Of a stretch of 64,000 nucleotides of DNA, positions 25,673 through 34,136 are shown piece after piece (the first letter of the stretch is position 1; each line of letters opens with the position of its first letter). Source of the DNA: Ruegeria sediminis (GTDB lineage: Bacteria > Pseudomonadota > Alphaproteobacteria > Rhodobacterales > Rhodobacteraceae). The position numbers were made by a program, and so were the translations under genes. Under the pieces are notes generated by a model that was given only the letters and a program-made list of their open reading frames with translations, had not been told where the DNA came from and ran no database searches. The stretch covers positions 62,001-126,000 of the forward strand of contig NZ_VCPD01000008.1 of the NCBI RefSeq assembly GCF_005938215.1. Direction: 5' to 3'.

Positions 25673-26623
25673 TCAGCCGCTGTCTTCATCGGACTGGTCC
25701 ATCGCCTGCCAGATGCCGCGCCGGACAAGGTCGTGTATGACCTCCAGAGTGATCCGTTCCACTTCCTGGCTGGCACGGGTCACGGGTTTCGCCGGGTTGC
25801 GCACAAGATAGACCGGACGTATCAGCCTGGGCTCGATAATCGGTGCCATGATCAATTCGCCGCGTTCCACAAAATCGTAGGCGGCCGCAGGAGCGAGAAT
25901 AGTGTAACCACTGCCGCGCGCCACCATGGTTTTGATCTGCGCCAAGGCGTCCATCTCGGTCGCGACATTCAGAGTCACACCGTGCGTGCGTGTGAATCGA
26001 TCGATCATGTTCCTAAGGCCATGATGCGGCGACGGAAGCACCAGTTCCACCCCCGCCAGATCAGCCAGCCGGACCGCAGTTCCGGCCCGGATCCGAAAGG
26101 GCCACGCGTCGGGCGCCGAAAAAAAATGCAGTTCTTCCGTCATCAGTTGCGTGTAGCTGAGGTGGCGCACCGAACTGACATCGTAGAGCATTCCAAGGTC
26201 GATGGATTGGTCTTCAAGCCAGGTCTTGATGAAGCCGCTCATTGCTTCGATCGCTGTCAGCCGAACCTTGGGCAGTTCAAGCCGCACTGTCTCGGCCAGC
26301 GGCACCGAAAGCACCATCGACACGGAACTTGGCAGGCCGAAACTGACGTCGCCCGCCGGTTCGGCTCCGGACTGACGTACCAACTCGACCGCATTTTCCA
26401 TCGCCCGGGTAATTTCCCGCGCGTGGCTCAGCAGGATCTCGCCCGACTGCGTCAGCGTCACCCCGCGCGGTGAACGTTCCAGCAACTTGACCTCGAGATC
26501 GCGTTCCAGCGACAGCACGTGCTGCGACAGAGACGGCTGCGCGACGTTGACACGCTGCGCGGCGGCCGAAAGCGAACCTTCTTCGGCGATCGCGATGAAA
26601 TAGCGTAGCTGCTTGATGTCCAT
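25673..26623 (-). CDS. LysR family transcriptional regulator
   Basis: A 316-residue regulator. The start at 26623 (GGGGGGAG upstream) gives the canonical LysR N terminus MDIKQLRYFIAIAEEGSLSA, with AAQRVNVAQPSLSQHVLSLE as the helix-turn-helix and LLERSPRGVTLTQSGE as the wing. An in-frame frame upstream (to 27013) overlaps the CaiB gene and is rejected. Residues 90-300 form the ligand-binding domain. It is read divergently from the CaiB gene (26738) and most likely activates that operon in response to a pathway acid. Confidence 0.93.
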   Translation of the reverse strand: MDIKQLRYFIAIAEEGSLSAAAQRVNVAQPSLSQHVLSLERDLEVKLLERSPRGVTLTQSGEILLSHAREITRAMENAVELVRQSGAEPAGDVSFGLPSSVSMVLSVPLAETVRLELPKVRLTAIEAMSGFIKTWLEDQSIDLGMLYDVSSVRHLSYTQLMTEELHFFSAPDAWPFRIRAGTAVRLADLAGVELVLPSPHHGLRNMIDRFTRTHGVTLNVATEMDALAQIKTMVARGSGYTILAPAAAYDFVERGELIMAPIIEPRLIRPVYLVRNPAKPVTRASQEVERITLEVIHDLVRRGIWQAMDQSDEDSG

Positions 26624-26737
26624 CCGCTCCCCCCTGACCCATAGTAGATTCTTATAGCCAACCGAGGAAAGCGATATTTCCAAGTGACTGCCCGCGCGTG
26701 GGATAGAAAAACGACACATCACGTATTGGAGCAAGTC
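26624..26737. promoter_or_regulatory. Divergent LysR/CaiB promoter region
   Basis: 114 bases between divergent starts. An A+T-rich patch, ATAGTAGATTCTTATAG (26641-26657 region), contains a T-N11-A spacing, the minimal LysR-type recognition pattern, but the arms are weakly symmetrical. Position and context favour LysR control of the CaiB operon; the exact site is uncertain. Confidence 0.35.
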
Positions 26738-27883
26738 ATGCAGGATCTCGATGGGATCACCGTCGTCGCTCTGGAACAGGCCGTTGCGGCTCCTTACGCC
26801 TCGGGTCGGCTGGCCGATGCCGGGGCGCGGGTGATCAAGATCGAACGACCCGAGGGTGATTTCGCGCGCGGTTATGACAGCCTGGTCAACGGCGAAAGCG
26901 CCTATTTCGTCTGGCTCAACCGCGGCAAGGAATCGATCCGGCTGGACCTCAAGACACCAGAAGACCAGGCGCTGGTGGGCGCAATGCTGGAACAGGCGGA
27001 TGTCTTCATCCAAAACCTAGCCCCGGGCGCAGCCGCCCGGTTGGGGCTTGGCGCGGCCGCGCTGCTGGCACGGCACCCAAGGCTGATCTGTTGCTCGATA
27101 TCCGGATATGGCGAGACCGGTCCCTATCGCGACCAAAAGGCCTATGACCTGCTGATTCAGGCTGAAAGCGGCTTGTGTGCGATCAATGGCACCGAGGATG
27201 GCGCCGCGCGCGTTGGCGTGTCGGTTTGCGACATCGCGGCTGGAATGACGGCCTTTCAGGCAATCCTGCAGGCGCTTTTTGCGCGCGAACGCACCGGGTG
27301 CGGCCGCGCTATAGAAGTTTCCCTGTTCCATGCGATGGCAGACTGGATGAATGTGCCTTACTTGCAGACCCGATACGGCGGCAAGCCACCGGGCCGTGTC
27401 GGCCTGAAGCATCCGACCATCGCTCCCTATGGCGCCTATACCTGTGCCGACGGCAAAGCGGTTCTGATCTCGATCCAGAACGAGCGCGAATGGGTCCGGC
27501 TGTGCTCCGAAGTTCTCGGCGATGCGGAATTGGCCAGAGATCCGCGCTTTGCCACCAACTCGCTAAGGGTGGCCAACCGTCCGGCATTGGAGCAGGTCGT
27601 TGCCCCCGCATTCGCTGCGCTAGGGCGCGAAGAGATGATCGAGCGGCTGACCCGAGCCAGGATAGCCTTTGGCCGGCTTTCCGACCTCTACGATTTGCTC
27701 AGCCATCCGCAAAACCGGCTGATCACCGTTCAGACCGACGCAGGTGAAATCGAAATGCTAGCGCCAGGCGCGGTGGTGGCCGGCCAGGCACAGCAGTTCC
27801 GCCCTGTTCCGGCGCTTGGCGCACAAGACGCGGCACTGCGTGCGGAATTCGCGCGGAAGCCAGCGACCCACGCCCAACGCTAG
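26738..27883 (+). CDS. CaiB/BaiF family (class III) CoA transferase
   Basis: A 381-residue CoA transferase. The ATG at 26738 is chosen because GGAG lies six bases upstream and the protein begins at the conserved segment LDGITVVALEQAVAAPY; an in-frame ATG at 26684 lacks such a site. Asp165 in VGVSVCDIAAGM is the predicted catalytic residue, and ISGYGETGPY and YLQTRYGGKPPGRVGLKHP follow the family pattern. It heads the operon with GST, SnoaL-like, SDR, CitE-, CitF- and fumarase-like genes. Known relatives act on itaconate, mesaconate, succinate/citramalate or malate, which would fit the downstream C5-dicarboxylate reading, but the substrate is inferred. Confidence 0.92.
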   Translation: MQDLDGITVVALEQAVAAPYASGRLADAGARVIKIERPEGDFARGYDSLVNGESAYFVWLNRGKESIRLDLKTPEDQALVGAMLEQADVFIQNLAPGAAARLGLGAAALLARHPRLICCSISGYGETGPYRDQKAYDLLIQAESGLCAINGTEDGAARVGVSVCDIAAGMTAFQAILQALFARERTGCGRAIEVSLFHAMADWMNVPYLQTRYGGKPPGRVGLKHPTIAPYGAYTCADGKAVLISIQNEREWVRLCSEVLGDAELARDPRFATNSLRVANRPALEQVVAPAFAALGREEMIERLTRARIAFGRLSDLYDLLSHPQNRLITVQTDAGEIEMLAPGAVVAGQAQQFRPVPALGAQDAALRAEFARKPATHAQR

Positions 27884-27996
27884 AGGGTATTCCTATACGG
27901 CCGGAACCGAAACGGTCTTACCGGTGCTTTCGGATCGCATGTTATTTTGGCCCGGAAACGCGACACGAACATTGCAGCGAAGGGAGCGCACGACAG

Positions 27997-28947
27997 ATGT
28001 CCGACGTCATTCTTCACCACTATGACCTCTCGCCATTTTCCGAAAAGATCCGGCTGGCACTCGGCTACAAGGGGCTGGCCTGGCGTTCCGTCAAGGTCGA
28101 AGCGGTGCCCCCTCGCCCTCAGCTCGACGCGCTGACCGGAGGTTACAGGCGTGTGCCGGTAATGCAGATCGGGGCCGACATCTACTGCGACACTCAGGTG
28201 ATCTTCCGGGCGCTCGAGCGGGTCCAGCCTGAACCTACGCTCTACCCCACAGGCGAAGGCATTTCAAAGGCGCTGTCGCAATGGTGGGACCGCTCCACCT
28301 GGAAACCGGCGATCGGAGTTCTTGTGGATCATATAGGCGAGCATCTGCCGGAGGAATTCATCAAGGACCGCAGAGATCACTACCTGGGCTACGACATCTC
28401 CAAGGAAGCTATGGCGCCGATGCTGCCGGTTTACGTGCAGCAAATGACGGCCTTCTCCGAGTGGCTGGAGTCGATACTGGCTGAAAACGGACCTTACCTG
28501 ACCGGCGACAGGCTCAGCGTCGCCGACCTGACCTGCTACCACTCGCTCTGGCTTCTGCGCGCCAACTGCGGCGCCGAGACGATCGACGCGCAACTGAAGC
28601 TCAGCGCCACCATTATCGCCTGGATGGACCGGATCGCCGCCATTGGCCACGGATCCGTAACGGACATGACTCCCGAAGAGGCGCTCGCGGTCGCTGCGAA
28701 TGCTACGCCTGCCGACAGTTTTGCGGCCGATGCAGATCCATCCGGACTGAAGCTCGGGACACGCGTCACCGTGACCCCGGACGACAACGCCAAGGTACCG
28801 GTCGAAGGTGTGCTGGTCGCCGCCGATGCGCAAGAGGTCGTCATCGCCCGCGACCACGCCGAGACCGGTACCATTCACATCCACTTCCCGCGCGCCGGTT
28901 TCGAAACGCTCGCCGCTGAAGGCTCGGCGGCGCAAACCGCGGCCTGA
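27997..28947 (+). CDS. Glutathione S-transferase family protein with C-terminal extension
   Basis: A 316-residue protein. Residues 1-80 are a thioredoxin-like GST domain (LHHYDLSPFSEKIRLALGYK, with YRRVPVMQIG supplying the cis-Pro and CDTQVIFRAL the gamma-Glu contact). Residues about 90-215 are the helical domain with YLTGDRLSVADLTCYHSL. Residues about 235-305 form an extra, probably beta-rich, module (LGTRVTVTPDDNAKVPVEG to IHIHFPRAGFETL) not found in ordinary GSTs. It follows the CaiB gene by 113 bases. A role in glutathione-dependent isomerisation or ether cleavage is possible; the operon gives no firm substrate. Confidence 0.85.
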   Translation: MSDVILHHYDLSPFSEKIRLALGYKGLAWRSVKVEAVPPRPQLDALTGGYRRVPVMQIGADIYCDTQVIFRALERVQPEPTLYPTGEGISKALSQWWDRSTWKPAIGVLVDHIGEHLPEEFIKDRRDHYLGYDISKEAMAPMLPVYVQQMTAFSEWLESILAENGPYLTGDRLSVADLTCYHSLWLLRANCGAETIDAQLKLSATIIAWMDRIAAIGHGSVTDMTPEEALAVAANATPADSFAADADPSGLKLGTRVTVTPDDNAKVPVEGVLVAADAQEVVIARDHAETGTIHIHFPRAGFETLAAEGSAAQTAA

Positions 28948-28966
28948 CGCAAGGAAAGCTCTTTAT

Positions 28967-29410
28967 ATGAAGGATATGCCCATGACCGACAAAGCGACCA
29001 TCGAGGCGAACCGCCAACGCGCCAAGGATTACTTCAAGGCATTCGCGACGAAGGACCGCGATTGGCTCGAAGCGAATGTCGCCAAGACCTATGTGCGCCG
29101 CGACACCACCCTGCCCTTCGAAGTCGTAGGTCCCGAAGGCGTGCTGCAGCTGGGCGACCTGCTGCTAGGCGCATTCTCGGAAATCGAACTCGACATTCAG
29201 GATACGGTGGCCGAGAACGACAAGGTTCTGGTCCGCCTGCAGTTCCGGGGCGTGCATTCCGGCCCCTTCGGAGACTACGCCGCAACCGGCAAGAGGTTCG
29301 ACGTGGCGGTGCTGGATCTTTTCCGCATGGAAAACGGCAAGATCGCCGAGCAATGGCCTGCCATCGACAATGTCGGTCTGCAGCAGCAGATCGGCTTGTT
29401 GCCAGCCTGA
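28967..29410 (+). CDS. SnoaL/NTF2-like small protein
   Basis: About 147 residues (142 if started at the third in-frame ATG, 28982; AAGGA sites precede both). The sequence shows the NTF2-like alpha+beta cone: a helical start with AKDYFKAFATKDRDWLEANVAKTYVRRD, then strands LDIQDTVAENDKVLVRLQFRG, SGPFGDYAATGKRFDVAVLDLF and FRMENGKIAEQW. These features match SnoaL-type polyketide-cyclase-like or ester-cyclase domains, small enzymes or binding proteins of the cytosol. It lies between the GST and SDR genes, 8 bases before the SDR start. Function unknown. Confidence 0.8.
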   Translation: MKDMPMTDKATIEANRQRAKDYFKAFATKDRDWLEANVAKTYVRRDTTLPFEVVGPEGVLQLGDLLLGAFSEIELDIQDTVAENDKVLVRLQFRGVHSGPFGDYAATGKRFDVAVLDLFRMENGKIAEQWPAIDNVGLQQQIGLLPA

Positions 29411-29418
29411 GGTTCGCA

Positions 29419-30168
29419 ATGCGTCTGAAAGGAAAGACCGCACTGGTGACCGGAGCCGCATCCGGCTTCGGCGCGGCCACCGCCGAGGCATTCGCCCGAG
29501 AAGGCGCGAAGGTGGTGATCTTGGACCTCAATGGAGACGGTGCCAATGCCACGGCGTCTCACATCGGCGCATCTGCCTTGGCCGTTCAGGGTGACGTGAC
29601 TTCGGCGACCGACGTTGTGAATGCGGTTGCCAGGACGCGCGACTTTGGCGGGCGGGTGGACATCGTGATCAACAATGCCGGATGGACCCATCGCAACAAA
29701 CCGATGCTGGAGGTCTCGGAAGAGGAATTCGACCGGGTCTACGCAATAAACGTGAAGTCGATCTACCAAATGACGAATGCCGCCGTTCCCGTGATGCGGG
29801 AGCAAGGCGGGGGCGTCATCCTCAACATCGGCTCCACCGCCGGTATCCGGCCGCGCCCGGGGCTGACCTGGTACAACTCGACCAAAGGGGCGGTGAACAT
29901 CCTGTCGCGTTCGATGGCGGCGGAACTGGCTCCGGACAAGATCCGCGTGAACTGCATTGCGCCGGTAATGGGCGCTACCGCGTTGTTGGAAAGCTTCATG
30001 GGTATGCCGGACACGCCCGAAAACCGGGCGAAATTCATCTCCACCGTGCCGCTGGGCCGGCTTGCGGAACCGTCGGACGTGGCCAGCGCCTGTCTCTATC
30101 TGGCCTCGGACGAAGCGGAGTTCATCACCGGCGTCGTTCTCGAAGTCGATGGCGGACGCACCATCTGA
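29419..30168 (+). CDS. Short-chain dehydrogenase/reductase (SDR)
   Basis: A 249-residue classical SDR. The start at 29419 gives MRLKGKTALVTGAASGFGAA, with the NAD(P)-binding TGAASGFG at 11-18. INNAG, the catalytic Ser in IGSTAGIRPRPG and YNSTK follow, then FITGVVLEVDGG at the C terminus. An acidic residue at the end of the second strand (VILDLN) favours NAD. It is in an operon between the SnoaL-like and CitE-like genes. It is expected to oxidise a hydroxy acid or alcohol, or reduce the keto form; the substrate is unknown. Confidence 0.93.
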   Translation: MRLKGKTALVTGAASGFGAATAEAFAREGAKVVILDLNGDGANATASHIGASALAVQGDVTSATDVVNAVARTRDFGGRVDIVINNAGWTHRNKPMLEVSEEEFDRVYAINVKSIYQMTNAAVPVMREQGGGVILNIGSTAGIRPRPGLTWYNSTKGAVNILSRSMAAELAPDKIRVNCIAPVMGATALLESFMGMPDTPENRAKFISTVPLGRLAEPSDVASACLYLASDEAEFITGVVLEVDGGRTI

Positions 30169-30207
30169 CCCCTCGACTTCGCCGTTGTCTTGTGTTGGAT
30201 GAGGCGT

Positions 30208-31032
30208 ATGAATTCTGCTGTCACCTACCTGTTCGTTCCGGGCGACCGTCCGGAACGTTTTGAAAAGGCGCTGGGTTCCGGCGCCGATCGGATCATCATC
30301 GACCTTGAGGACGCGGTGCGCCCGGAAAGGAAGGCCGAGGCGCGTGCGGGGTTGGTCGAAGCCGATATCGACTGGTCCCGCGTGGTTGTGCGCATCAACG
30401 ACGCGGCCTCGCCGCATTTCGCGGCCGACCTCGACTGCGTGGCAAGCGCGCCTGCGGCGGCCTTCATGCTGCCCAAGGCGGAAACGACGGAATCCCTGAC
30501 TGCGGTTCGCCAGGCAGCGGGCCGCAAGGTCGAACTGCTGCCGCAGATCGAAACCGCCCGGGGTCTCGACCGGCTGCAGACCTTGCTGGCCGTTCCCGAT
30601 GTGCGTCGCGCGGCTTTCGGGCATCTCGATTTCGCGCTCGACCTCGGAGCGGCCCCCGATTGGGATGCGCTGGCGCTGGTGCGCTCCGAACTGGTTCTGC
30701 GGTCCCGTCTGGCGGGCGCCGAGGCCCCGATCGACAGCGTGACCCCGGACATCAAGGACACGGACAAACTGCGCCTGGAATCCGAGACTGCACGGCGGTT
30801 CGGTTTTGGCGGCAAGCTTTTGATCCACCCGGCCCAGGTGGCGACGGTGGCGTTGGCCTTTGCGCCCTCGCCCGCCGAATGCGACTGGGCAGAACGTGTG
30901 CTGGCGGCCCTGGCCGAAGGCGGCGCGGGGGCTGTAGCGGTGGACGGCAAGATGGTCGACAAACCTGTCGAGGATGCGGCGCGGCGGATCCTCGCCCGGG
31001 CTGGCCGCACAACAGGGCTGGCCGATGCGTAA
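30208..31032 (+). CDS. CitE-like HpcH/HpaI lyase, candidate citramalyl-CoA or malyl-CoA lyase
   Basis: A 274-residue TIM-barrel lyase of the citrate lyase beta/malyl-CoA lyase family. ATG 30208 begins MNSAVTYLFVPGDRPERFEK, the usual family start; upstream in-frame codons at 30190 and 30199 lack ribosome sites. IIDLEDAVRPERK holds the Mg ligands, FMLPKAE, ELLPQIETARG (Glu ligand) and FGHLDFALDLG the remaining active-site loops, and KLLIHPAQV closes the barrel. The size fits CitE (about 290-300) slightly trimmed. It overlaps the CitF-like gene by 8 bases. Together with CitF and the hydratase, cleavage of (S)-citramalyl-CoA to acetyl-CoA and pyruvate is proposed. Confidence 0.87.
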   Translation: MNSAVTYLFVPGDRPERFEKALGSGADRIIIDLEDAVRPERKAEARAGLVEADIDWSRVVVRINDAASPHFAADLDCVASAPAAAFMLPKAETTESLTAVRQAAGRKVELLPQIETARGLDRLQTLLAVPDVRRAAFGHLDFALDLGAAPDWDALALVRSELVLRSRLAGAEAPIDSVTPDIKDTDKLRLESETARRFGFGGKLLIHPAQVATVALAFAPSPAECDWAERVLAALAEGGAGAVAVDGKMVDKPVEDAARRILARAGRTTGLADA

Positions 31033-32509
31033 ACTGCCCGAAAGCGTTGCCGGATTGGGACCTCTCCGAAAACATGAGGCGACCGGGCGCACCAGCGGCA
31101 CCAGCAAGCTGTTGAGCGGTATCGATGCCGCGATCTCGGCCTGTGGGCTGAAGAATGGCGACACGATCTCTTTCCATCACCACCTTCGCAATGGCGATGC
31201 GGTGCTCAATACGGTAGTGGCGGCGCTGGCGCGGCGGGGGCTGAAAGACCTGCATCTGGCGGTCTCTTCGATCTTTCCGGTCCATGCGCCTCTGGTCGAC
31301 CATATCCGCAACGGCACCGTCACACGCATTTCGGCAAGTTTCATCGCGGGGCCGGTCGGCGAAGCGGTCAGCCGCGGCGCCCTGCACCAGCCAGTAATCC
31401 TGCGTAGTCACGGCGGCCGCGCGCGTGCGCTCGACACCGGCGACCTGCCGGTCGATGTGGCCTTCGTCGCGGCATCCGCGGCGGATGAGCTGGGCAATCT
31501 CAGCGGCCGCATCGGACACTCGCCATTCGGAACGATGGGGTATCCCCTAGCCGACGTGGAAAGCGCCCGGCACGTGGTGGCGGTCACTGACAGCGTGGTT
31601 CCCTACCCGGCGGTTCCGATCGATATCCCGCAGCACAAGGTCGATTTCGTGGCGCCAGTGGACAGCATCGGCGACGCCGCCGGCATCGCCTCGGGCACGA
31701 CGCGCCCGGCTGCGGATTCCGTCAGCCTCGGCATTGCCGAACGCACCGCGGCGGTGATTGCCGCCAGCGGTCTTCTGGTGGAGGGGTTCTCGTTCCAGAC
31801 CGGCGCCGGCGGCATCTCTCTCGCCACCGCGGCGGCGGTCGGGCAGGAAATGACGCAGCGCGGGATATCCGGCAGCTTTGCCTCGGGCGGCATCACAGGA
31901 TTTCACGTCGAGATGCTGCGCGCCGGGCTGTTTCGCAACCTGATGGACGTCCAGTGCTTCGATCTGGACGCAGTGCGCTCGTACCAGAGCGATCCACGCC
32001 ACCAGTCCATGTCGGCGGCCGCCTATGCCGGGCCGCATGTGGGCGGCGCGGTGGTCGATCGGCTGAGTGCTGTGGTGCTTGGCGCCGCCGAAGTCGATCT
32101 GGATTTCAACGTCAACGTCACCACCCGGGCCGACGGGCTTATCATTGGCGGCGCGGGCGGCCATTCCGACACCGCGCAGGGCGCGCGGCTGACACTGATC
32201 ACCACCAGGCTGACCGCCGCCGGTCACGCCAAGATCGTTCCCGAGGTTGGGACACTGACGACCCCGGGCGAAACCGTGGATGCAGTGATCACCGAGGCCG
32301 GCATCGCCGTGAACCCGCTGCGCGAAGACCTGCGCGACCGCCTGGAAACCGCAGGTCTGCCGGTGTTGTCCATCCAGGACATGCAGGCCCGCGCGTCCGA
32401 GGCCGCAAGCCACCCGCCGGCCCGCCGATCGACAGGCCGCGTGGTCGCCGTATCCGAGTACCGCGACGGCAGCGTCACGGACGTGATACGACAGGTCGAG
32501 GAGGACTGA
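31025..32509 (+). CDS. Citrate lyase alpha (CitF)-like CoA transferase
   Basis: A 494-residue protein, close to the 500-510 of CitF. ATG 31025 overlaps the CitE-like stop and starts at the conserved LPESVAGLGPL. Two Rossmann-like halves are visible: KNGDTISFHHHLRNGDAVLN early and QTGAGGISLATAAAVGQEM, then FNVNVTTRADGLIIGGAGGHSD and a terminal PVLSIQDMQ segment. In citrate and citramalate lyases the alpha subunit transfers the acyl carrier thioester from acetyl to citrate or citramalate. No gamma (CitD) or ligase/prosthetic-group genes (CitC, CitX, CitG) are present here, so it probably works with free acetyl-CoA. Expected reaction: acetyl-CoA + citramalate -> citramalyl-CoA + acetate. Confidence 0.88.
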   Translation: MRKLPESVAGLGPLRKHEATGRTSGTSKLLSGIDAAISACGLKNGDTISFHHHLRNGDAVLNTVVAALARRGLKDLHLAVSSIFPVHAPLVDHIRNGTVTRISASFIAGPVGEAVSRGALHQPVILRSHGGRARALDTGDLPVDVAFVAASAADELGNLSGRIGHSPFGTMGYPLADVESARHVVAVTDSVVPYPAVPIDIPQHKVDFVAPVDSIGDAAGIASGTTRPAADSVSLGIAERTAAVIAASGLLVEGFSFQTGAGGISLATAAAVGQEMTQRGISGSFASGGITGFHVEMLRAGLFRNLMDVQCFDLDAVRSYQSDPRHQSMSAAAYAGPHVGGAVVDRLSAVVLGAAEVDLDFNVNVTTRADGLIIGGAGGHSDTAQGARLTLITTRLTAAGHAKIVPEVGTLTTPGETVDAVITEAGIAVNPLREDLRDRLETAGLPVLSIQDMQARASEAASHPPARRSTGRVVAVSEYRDGSVTDVIRQVEED

Positions 32510-32510
32510 C

Positions 32511-34016
32511 ATGAAGGTGATCCGCGAAGCCGATCTGATCGACAGCATCGCCGAGGCGCTGCAATACATCTCCTACTACCACCCACCCGACTTCATCCGG
32601 GCGCTGGCCGCCGCGTGGGAGCGCGAGGAAAGCCCCGGCGCGAAAGACGCAATGGCGCAGATCCTGGTCAATTCCCGGATGTGCGCGCTTGGCCGCCGTC
32701 CCATCTGCCAGGACACGGGTACCGCCAATATCACGATCCGCGTCGGGGCGGGCGCCCGGCTGGATCTGTCCGCGGGACTGCAGGAGGCGGTGGACGAAGC
32801 GGTGCGACGGGCCTACCGCCTGGATACCAACCCGCTGCGGGCCTCGGTGGTCATCGACCCGTTCGGTGCGCGCAGGAATTCGGGAGACAACACGCCCGCG
32901 ATGCTGACGACCGAAATCGTGGCCGGGGATACGGTCGACATCCATGTTTCGGCCAAGGGCGGCGGGTCCGAGAACAAGGCCAGGTTCAATGTCCTGAACC
33001 CGTCTGCCTCGGTCGCCGACTGGGTGGTGCAGACCGTCGAGACGCTCGGCGCGGGATGGTGCCCGCCAGGAATCCTCGGCATCGGTGTCGGCGGCACGTC
33101 CGACAAGGCAATGATGTTGGCCAAGCAGGCGCTGAACGATCCCATCGACATGTTCGAGTTGCAGCGGCGGGGTCCGCGCGACAGGACCGAGGAACTGCGT
33201 CTGGAGATCCACGACCGGGTCAATGCGCTTGGCATCGGGGCCCAGGGGCTGGGCGGTTTGACTACCGTTCTCGACGTCAAGATCCGCAGCTTCCCGACCC
33301 ATGCCGCCTCGCTGCCCGTGGGCCTCATCCCCAACTGCGCGGCGACGCGGCACGTGCATTTTGTCCTCGACGGCAGCGGCCCGGCGGTCTTTGCGCCTCC
33401 GGAGCTGGCGGACTGGCCCGAGATCCTGCTGGACAAGGCGAACGCCAATGCCCGCCGCATCGATCTCGACGCGCTTACCGACGAGGTGATTGCCTCGCTG
33501 ACCCCCGGGGAAACGCTGCTGCTGTCCGGTACGCTTTTGACCGGGCGCGACGCCGCGCACAAGCGGATGGTCGAGATCCTTGACCACGGCGGCGCCCTGC
33601 CCGTCGACCTCAAGGGGCGCGCCATCTATTATGTCGGGCCGGTCGACGCGGTGGGGGACGAGGTCATCGGCCCGGCGGGACCGACCACCTCGACCCGGAT
33701 GGACAAATTCGCCGACCGCATTCTGGCGGCCACCGGCTTGAGGCTGATGATCGGAAAGGCCGAGCGTGGCCCAGCGGCGATCGAGGCCATCAAGCGCCAC
33801 GGCGCTGCCTACCTCATCGCCGTGGGCGGGGCCGCCTACCTGGTCTCCAAGGCGATCAAGGCGGCGCGACCCGTGGCGTTCGAAGACCTCGGCATGGAGG
33901 CGATCTATGAGTTGAAGGTCGAGGACATGCCGGTCACGGTGGCGGTGGACAGCGAAGGCAATTCGATCCACGCCACAGGCCCCGCCAAATGGCGCCGGAA
34001 GTCCGGTTCGACCTAG
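32511..34016 (+). CDS. Fused class I fumarase/tartrate dehydratase-type [4Fe-4S] hydratase, candidate mesaconase
   Basis: A 501-residue enzyme with alpha and beta parts fused, as in class I fumarases. Three cysteines for the iron-sulfur cluster are seen: Cys66 (ICQDTGTA), Cys184 (GWCPPGILGIGVGGTSD) and Cys276 (LIPNCAATRHVHF); their spacing is very close to tartrate dehydratase alpha. The beta part starts near residue 315 (ITSLTPGETLLLSGTL-type region) and contains GRAIYYVGPVDA, PTTSTRMD and KGAA-like YLIAVGGAAYL. Class I fumarases also hydrate mesaconate to (S)-citramalate. Its place directly behind CitE and CitF homologues makes mesaconase the most economical role; tartrate or malate/fumarate are alternatives. 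Confidence 0.88.
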   Translation: MKVIREADLIDSIAEALQYISYYHPPDFIRALAAAWEREESPGAKDAMAQILVNSRMCALGRRPICQDTGTANITIRVGAGARLDLSAGLQEAVDEAVRRAYRLDTNPLRASVVIDPFGARRNSGDNTPAMLTTEIVAGDTVDIHVSAKGGGSENKARFNVLNPSASVADWVVQTVETLGAGWCPPGILGIGVGGTSDKAMMLAKQALNDPIDMFELQRRGPRDRTEELRLEIHDRVNALGIGAQGLGGLTTVLDVKIRSFPTHAASLPVGLIPNCAATRHVHFVLDGSGPAVFAPPELADWPEILLDKANANARRIDLDALTDEVIASLTPGETLLLSGTLLTGRDAAHKRMVEILDHGGALPVDLKGRAIYYVGPVDAVGDEVIGPAGPTTSTRMDKFADRILAATGLRLMIGKAERGPAAIEAIKRHGAAYLIAVGGAAYLVSKAIKAARPVAFEDLGMEAIYELKVEDMPVTVAVDSEGNSIHATGPAKWRRKSGST

Positions 34017-34136
34017 CAAGCAATTTACCCGCCGACGGTGAGCACCTGATATAGGGCAAATCTATGCCTGCGATCATCGATCAGACCTGCCCGGGCCATG
34101 CGACCGATGGTAGTTTGCTCCGCAATGGAGACCTGA

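Noticed and set aside
29275-31164. A 629-codon minus-strand frame
   Set aside because: It runs antisense through the SnoaL, SDR, CitE and CitF genes, all of which have family motifs; high G+C produces long empty frames here.
30208-34016. A complete citrate lyase operon
   Set aside because: No CitD, CitC, CitX or CitG homologue is present and a fumarase-type hydratase is fused into the operon, which fits citramalate better than citrate.
32475-34019. A 514-codon minus-strand frame
   Set aside because: It is antisense to the hydratase gene, which has the three expected cysteines; the frame has His/Arg/Asp-rich antisense composition.
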